The position numbers were made by a program, and so were the translations under genes. Below are positions 60,988 through 64,000 of a stretch of DNA of 64,000 nt, piece after piece. Numbering within the stretch: the first letter of the stretch is position 1; every line of letters starts with the position of its first letter. Source of the stretch: Palleronia sp. LCG004 (GTDB lineage: Bacteria; Pseudomonadota; Alphaproteobacteria; Rhodobacterales; Rhodobacteraceae); contig NZ_CP136759.1 of the NCBI RefSeq assembly GCF_032931615.1, positions 2,232,001-2,296,000 of the forward strand, in the 5' to 3' direction. A model generated the notes under the pieces. It was not told the DNA's origin, ran no database searches, and saw nothing but the letters and a program-made list of their open reading frames with translations.

Positions 60988-62133
60988 ATGTCCAAGCCCG
61001 CCCGCACGATGCCCCGCGCCCCCGAACTCGACACGGATCGCGCCCCCCTGCCCGAGCCCGGCACCGGCCCCGTAAGCTATCGCGACGCGGATCCCGAAAC
61101 GCGCGCCGCGATCGAAACCCGGCTTCGGCAGATCGACATGGACGACAGCGGATCCATCATCGGCTTCGGCAGTGCCGCGCAGGCCGAATTGCAGAAGATC
61201 AGCCAGAGCATGCTGGCCGACGTGCAGAACAAGGATCTGGGCCCCGCGGGCGACAATCTGCGTTCCATGGTCGCCGCGCTCAGGGGCTTTTCGGTGGCCG
61301 AGCTCGACCTGCGGCGCACGCGCACGCTCTGGGAAAAGGTGACGCGCCGCGCCGCCCCGGTTGCACGGTTCAAGGCCCGCTTCGAGGAGGTCCAGAGCCA
61401 GATAGACGAGATCGCGGACAATCTCCAGACGCACGAGCATCAGTTGCTGAAGGACATCAAGTCGCTCGACAAGCTCTACGAGAAGACGCTCGCCTTCTAC
61501 GACGAGATCGGAATCTATATCGCCGCCGGGGAAGAACGGCTGCGCCGCCTCGACGAGGAGGAGATCGCCGCACTCGAGGCCGAGAGTGATGCGCATGGCG
61601 ATGTGGTCGCGGCGCAGAGGCTGCGCGACCTGCGCGGTGCGCGTGACGATCTGGACCGCCGGGTGCACGATCTGCGGCTTACCCGGCAGGTGACGATGCA
61701 GTCTCTTCCCTCAATCCGGCTGGTGCAGGAGAACGACAAGTCGCTCGTGGCCAAGATCAACTCGACCCTCGTGAACACGGTCCCCCTGTGGGAGACGCAG
61801 CTTGCGCAGGCCGTCACCATCCGTCGCTCGGAGGAGGCAGCGGATGCGGTCCGCGAGGCGACCGACCTGACCAACGAACTCCTGACCTCGAACGCAAAGA
61901 ACCTTCGCCGGTCGAACACGAAGGTCCGGGAAGAGATGGAGCGCGGCGTCTTCGACATCGAGACGGTGAAGGCCGCCAATGCCGAACTCATCGCGACGAT
62001 TGAGGATTCGCTCGCGATCGCCGAGGAGGGCCGCTCGCGGCGCGCCACGGCCGAGGACGATTTGCGCGGCATGGAGGCCGAGCTTCGGGCCACGCTTTCG
62101 GACGCGTCCGACCCGAAGATGCCGCGGGGATAG
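60988..62133 (+). CDS. TelA family toxic-anion resistance-like protein
   Basis: A 381-aa soluble helical protein. SAAQAELQKISQSMLADVQ, KFKARFEEVQSQIDEIADNL-type coiled coil, MQSLPSIRLVQENDKSLVAK and NTVPLWETQLAQAVTIRRS are strong TelA signatures. The name comes from tellurite resistance of plasmid Kil/Tel loci; the genomic role is thought to be envelope stress, unproven. It follows XpaC and precedes the DUF2927 lipoprotein by 2 bp. Confidence 0.9.
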   Translation: MSKPARTMPRAPELDTDRAPLPEPGTGPVSYRDADPETRAAIETRLRQIDMDDSGSIIGFGSAAQAELQKISQSMLADVQNKDLGPAGDNLRSMVAALRGFSVAELDLRRTRTLWEKVTRRAAPVARFKARFEEVQSQIDEIADNLQTHEHQLLKDIKSLDKLYEKTLAFYDEIGIYIAAGEERLRRLDEEEIAALEAESDAHGDVVAAQRLRDLRGARDDLDRRVHDLRLTRQVTMQSLPSIRLVQENDKSLVAKINSTLVNTVPLWETQLAQAVTIRRSEEAADAVREATDLTNELLTSNAKNLRRSNTKVREEMERGVFDIETVKAANAELIATIEDSLAIAEEGRSRRATAEDDLRGMEAELRATLSDASDPKMPRG

Positions 62134-62135
62134 CC

Positions 62136-63095
62136 ATGCGCCTTGCGCCTTTCGGAATGCTGGCCCTGGGCCTCGGTTTGCTCGCGGCCTGCGGTGGGGG
62201 CCGACCGGTCGACCCGGTGCCCCGCCCCGTGGAGCGCCCGGCACGACAGGCCCCCGCCCCCGCGCCGCCTCCGGAACCCGTCATAGAGCCGGCCGACCGC
62301 GCCGAGCTGAGGGATTACTACCGCCGGATCGAGAACGGCCTCGTCGCGCAGGGCCTGCTGCGGCAGGATGGCGGGGGCCCGGATACCCCGTACGACGCCG
62401 AACGCCTGGCCGAGACCTTCGTGCGGGTCGCCCTTTATCAGGAATACGACACAAGTTCGGGACGTCTGGTCCAGCGCGAGACGCCGAGCAGACTGCATCG
62501 CTGGGAAGGACCCATCCGGATCGAGACGCGGTTCGGCCCCTCCGTCACGGACGCGGTCAAGGCCCGCGACCGCAACGAGATCGTGGCGCTCGCCAACCGG
62601 CTCGGACGGGCGAGCGGGCATCCCGTATCGGTGGTGCCGGAGAACGGGAATTTCACGGTCTTCACGCTTCACGAGGATGAACGCCTTGCGCTCGGGCCGG
62701 AGCTTCGCAGGCTCGTGCCCGGCCTTTCGAACGCCGCGCTTTCCTCGGTCGTGGCGATGCCGCGGTCGAGCTATTGCGTGGTCTTCGCGCTCGATCCGAG
62801 CGATACCGGTCGTTACACGCGGGCGATCGCGATCGTCCGGGCCGAGCATCCCGACCTGCTGCGGCTGTCGTGCCTGCACGAGGAAATCTCGCAAGGTATG
62901 GGCCTGCCGAACGACTGGTCGGCCGCGCGACCCTCGATCTTCAACGACGACGAGGAATTCGCGCTGCTGACGAACATGGACGAGCAGATGCTCGAGATCC
63001 TCTACGATCCGCGTCTCGCACCCGGCATGACCGTCGAAACGGCCGCGCCCATCGTCGATACGATCGCGGCCGAAATCATGGGTGGCCCCAGCTGA
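62136..63095 (+). CDS. DUF2927 lipoprotein
   Basis: A 319-aa exported lipoprotein: lipobox LLAAC (Cys at about 20), a proline-rich linker (RQAPAPAPPPEPVIEP), then the DUF2927 domain with LHRWEGPIRIETRFG, SYCVVFALDPSDTGRYTRAI and LSCLHEEISQGMGLPND, whose HEE is a possible metal/catalytic site. Alphaproteobacterial members stand next to XpaC/TelA, as here. It is convergent with the PqiC gene, with no gap between the two stops. Confidence 0.88.
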   Translation: MRLAPFGMLALGLGLLAACGGGRPVDPVPRPVERPARQAPAPAPPPEPVIEPADRAELRDYYRRIENGLVAQGLLRQDGGGPDTPYDAERLAETFVRVALYQEYDTSSGRLVQRETPSRLHRWEGPIRIETRFGPSVTDAVKARDRNEIVALANRLGRASGHPVSVVPENGNFTVFTLHEDERLALGPELRRLVPGLSNAALSSVVAMPRSSYCVVFALDPSDTGRYTRAIAIVRAEHPDLLRLSCLHEEISQGMGLPNDWSAARPSIFNDDEEFALLTNMDEQMLEILYDPRLAPGMTVETAAPIVDTIAAEIMGGPS

Positions 63096-63647
63096 TCAGA
63101 GCCCGTCGCGGGCGATGAGCTGCGCGAGCTGATCGATCACCTCGGCCTTGGCAGCCGCGATGGCCGGCGAGGTCGGCGTGACGATCGGGGCGCTCAGGTC
63201 GAACCTGCGGGCGGTGTCGCGCCGCTCGCCATCGACGGAAGCCACGAAATACTGTCCCGCGATGCGGTAGCGGCCGGTATTCTCGGGCAGAGCACGGGAG
63301 AACCGCACTTCGATCCGCGCATCGGGGTTCTCGTAGAAGGGCCACGGCTCGGAGGCGACGCGCGCCCGGGTGAGCGCGGCCAGCCGGAAGGCGAGACCCT
63401 CGGTAAAGGCGCGCTGCGGGTCATCCGCCCAGAGCAGGTCCGTATCGCCCACGAGAGCACCGTCCTCGTCCTCGACATAGATGATGTCCTGCTGCGCATA
63501 GGTCGGCAGCGAGACGTCGCGGATCTCGACCGAGCCGTAGCTCACAGGGATCTGCGCCGTCTCGGCGACTTCGGGCAGTTCGTAGCGCAACTGCGTTCCG
63601 CCACAGGCGCTTAGGAGAAGAGCGAAGGCAAGGGTCAGGCGTTTCAT
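63096..63647 (-). CDS. PqiC-like ABC-type transport auxiliary lipoprotein
   Basis: A 183-aa lipoprotein: signal MKRLTLAFALLLSACGG, then LRYELPEVAETAQIPVSYGS, the domain of membrane-integrity-associated transporter subunit PqiC (YmbA/DUF330). Such proteins link an inner-membrane MCE complex to the outer membrane for lipid transport. It follows the MlaD-like gene by 3 bp on the same strand. Confidence 0.88.
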   Translation of the reverse strand: MKRLTLAFALLLSACGGTQLRYELPEVAETAQIPVSYGSVEIRDVSLPTYAQQDIIYVEDEDGALVGDTDLLWADDPQRAFTEGLAFRLAALTRARVASEPWPFYENPDARIEVRFSRALPENTGRYRIAGQYFVASVDGERRDTARRFDLSAPIVTPTSPAIAAAKAEVIDQLAQLIARDGL

Positions 63648-63650
63648 CGA

Positions 63651-64000
63651 TTACCGTCCGAAAAGAAGGGAATTGGGAGCGCGTTCGATCTGTCGCGCCA
63701 GCGAATCGATGGAGGATGCGGCCTCCTGAACCTCGCGAAGGGTGCTGCGCGCCTGCGCGCCCAGCGGTCCGTTGGCCTCGTACCCCGCGATCACCGCCTG
63801 CGTCCGCGCCAGCAGCGCGTTGGTGCTGTCGAGAAGGGTCGGAAGCTCGTCGGACGCACGGCGGATCGCGTCGGCCGCCTGCTCAGCCGAGGCGAGCGTC
63901 TGGTTCGCGTTCTCGACGAGGCCGCCTTCCTGCACCTCGATCAGCAGGCGCTGGACCTCTTCGAGCGTGTCCGCAAGCGCACCGGGAAGCCTTTGGGTGT
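63651..64000 (-). CDS. MlaD/PqiB-family MCE protein, N-terminus beyond window
   Basis: The last 116 codons of a larger gene: a helical coiled-coil stretch (TLASAEQAADAIRRASDELP, EANGPLGAQARSTLREVQEA, ending APNSLLFGR) typical of the C-terminal region of PqiB/MlaD-type MCE proteins. The MCE domain itself is not in view. Its 3-bp spacing before pqiC supports the assignment. Incomplete at its 5' end. Confidence 0.8.
   Translation of the reverse strand, partial: TQRLPGALADTLEEVQRLLIEVQEGGLVENANQTLASAEQAADAIRRASDELPTLLDSTNALLARTQAVIAGYEANGPLGAQARSTLREVQEAASSIDSLARQIERAPNSLLFGR

Overview
The window looks like chromosomal DNA from an alphaproteobacterium of the Rhodobacteraceae (Roseobacter/Rhodobacter group). 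The inference rests on the high GC content, dense ATGA/TGATG-coupled operons, and family markers typical of that group: a VPLPA-CTERM surface protein, DUF2794, an IalB-like protein, glutathione-dependent formaldehyde oxidation enzymes, and a serC-serA operon facing serB. No phylogenetic computation was possible here.

Layout. (1) 1-11.8 kb: S-formylglutathione hydrolase (cut by the window edge) and class III alcohol dehydrogenase, the two core steps of glutathione-linked formaldehyde oxidation, separated by an AEC exporter, a TetR regulator, a NYN-domain protein and an MFS exporter. Then come small envelope proteins, a GST, DUF2794, a leucyl aminopeptidase/NlpC-P60 pair and a beta-carbonic anhydrase. 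(2) 12-24.5 kb: amino-acid biosynthesis (asd; serA-serC facing serB; dapD) with an asparaginase, IalB, RlmN, a LOG protein and a VPLPA-CTERM protein. (3) 24.5-36 kb: cation antiporter, GlsB-like protein, dapE, a GNAT acetyltransferase, RNase R, TrhO, nicotinamidase, a DMT transporter, tRNA-Lys(UUU), dapF-mtaB and a GST. Four lysine/DAP genes (asd, dapD, dapE, dapF) therefore lie within about 22 kb.

(4) 36.1-45.1 kb is a foreign island at the 3' end of tRNA-Ser(UGA). It reads best as TWO tandem integrative elements of about 4.7 and 4.3 kb. A copy of the tRNA 3' end is present at the far left (18 bp), in the middle (14 bp) and in the tRNA itself. Each half has its own tyrosine integrase and its own pair of short arm-type repeats near both ends. 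Element 1 carries an integrase, a serine recombinase with a dyad-rich upstream region, a small ORF, a ParB-like protein and a membrane-anchored coiled-coil protein. Element 2 carries a P4-type integrase translationally coupled to an unrecognised 365-aa, AT-richer cargo gene, an AlpA-like regulator, two winged-helix-type proteins and an inverted-repeat-rich non-coding end. This is the most likely place for undescribed biology.

(5) 45.1-64 kb: an RlpA-like lipoprotein, then a tightly coupled operon (D,D-carboxypeptidase, tmk, holB, tatD, MBL hydrolase, AEC transporter). A polyamine-type ABC transporter follows, on the other strand, with a DUF1330 gene inserted and one permease carrying a ~290-residue periplasmic insertion. 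After it come phosphoglycolate phosphatase, tRNA-Leu(GAG), lipB, tadA, an RluB-type pseudouridine synthase, an XpaC-TelA-DUF2927 group, and the end of a Pqi-type (MCE) lipid transport operon.
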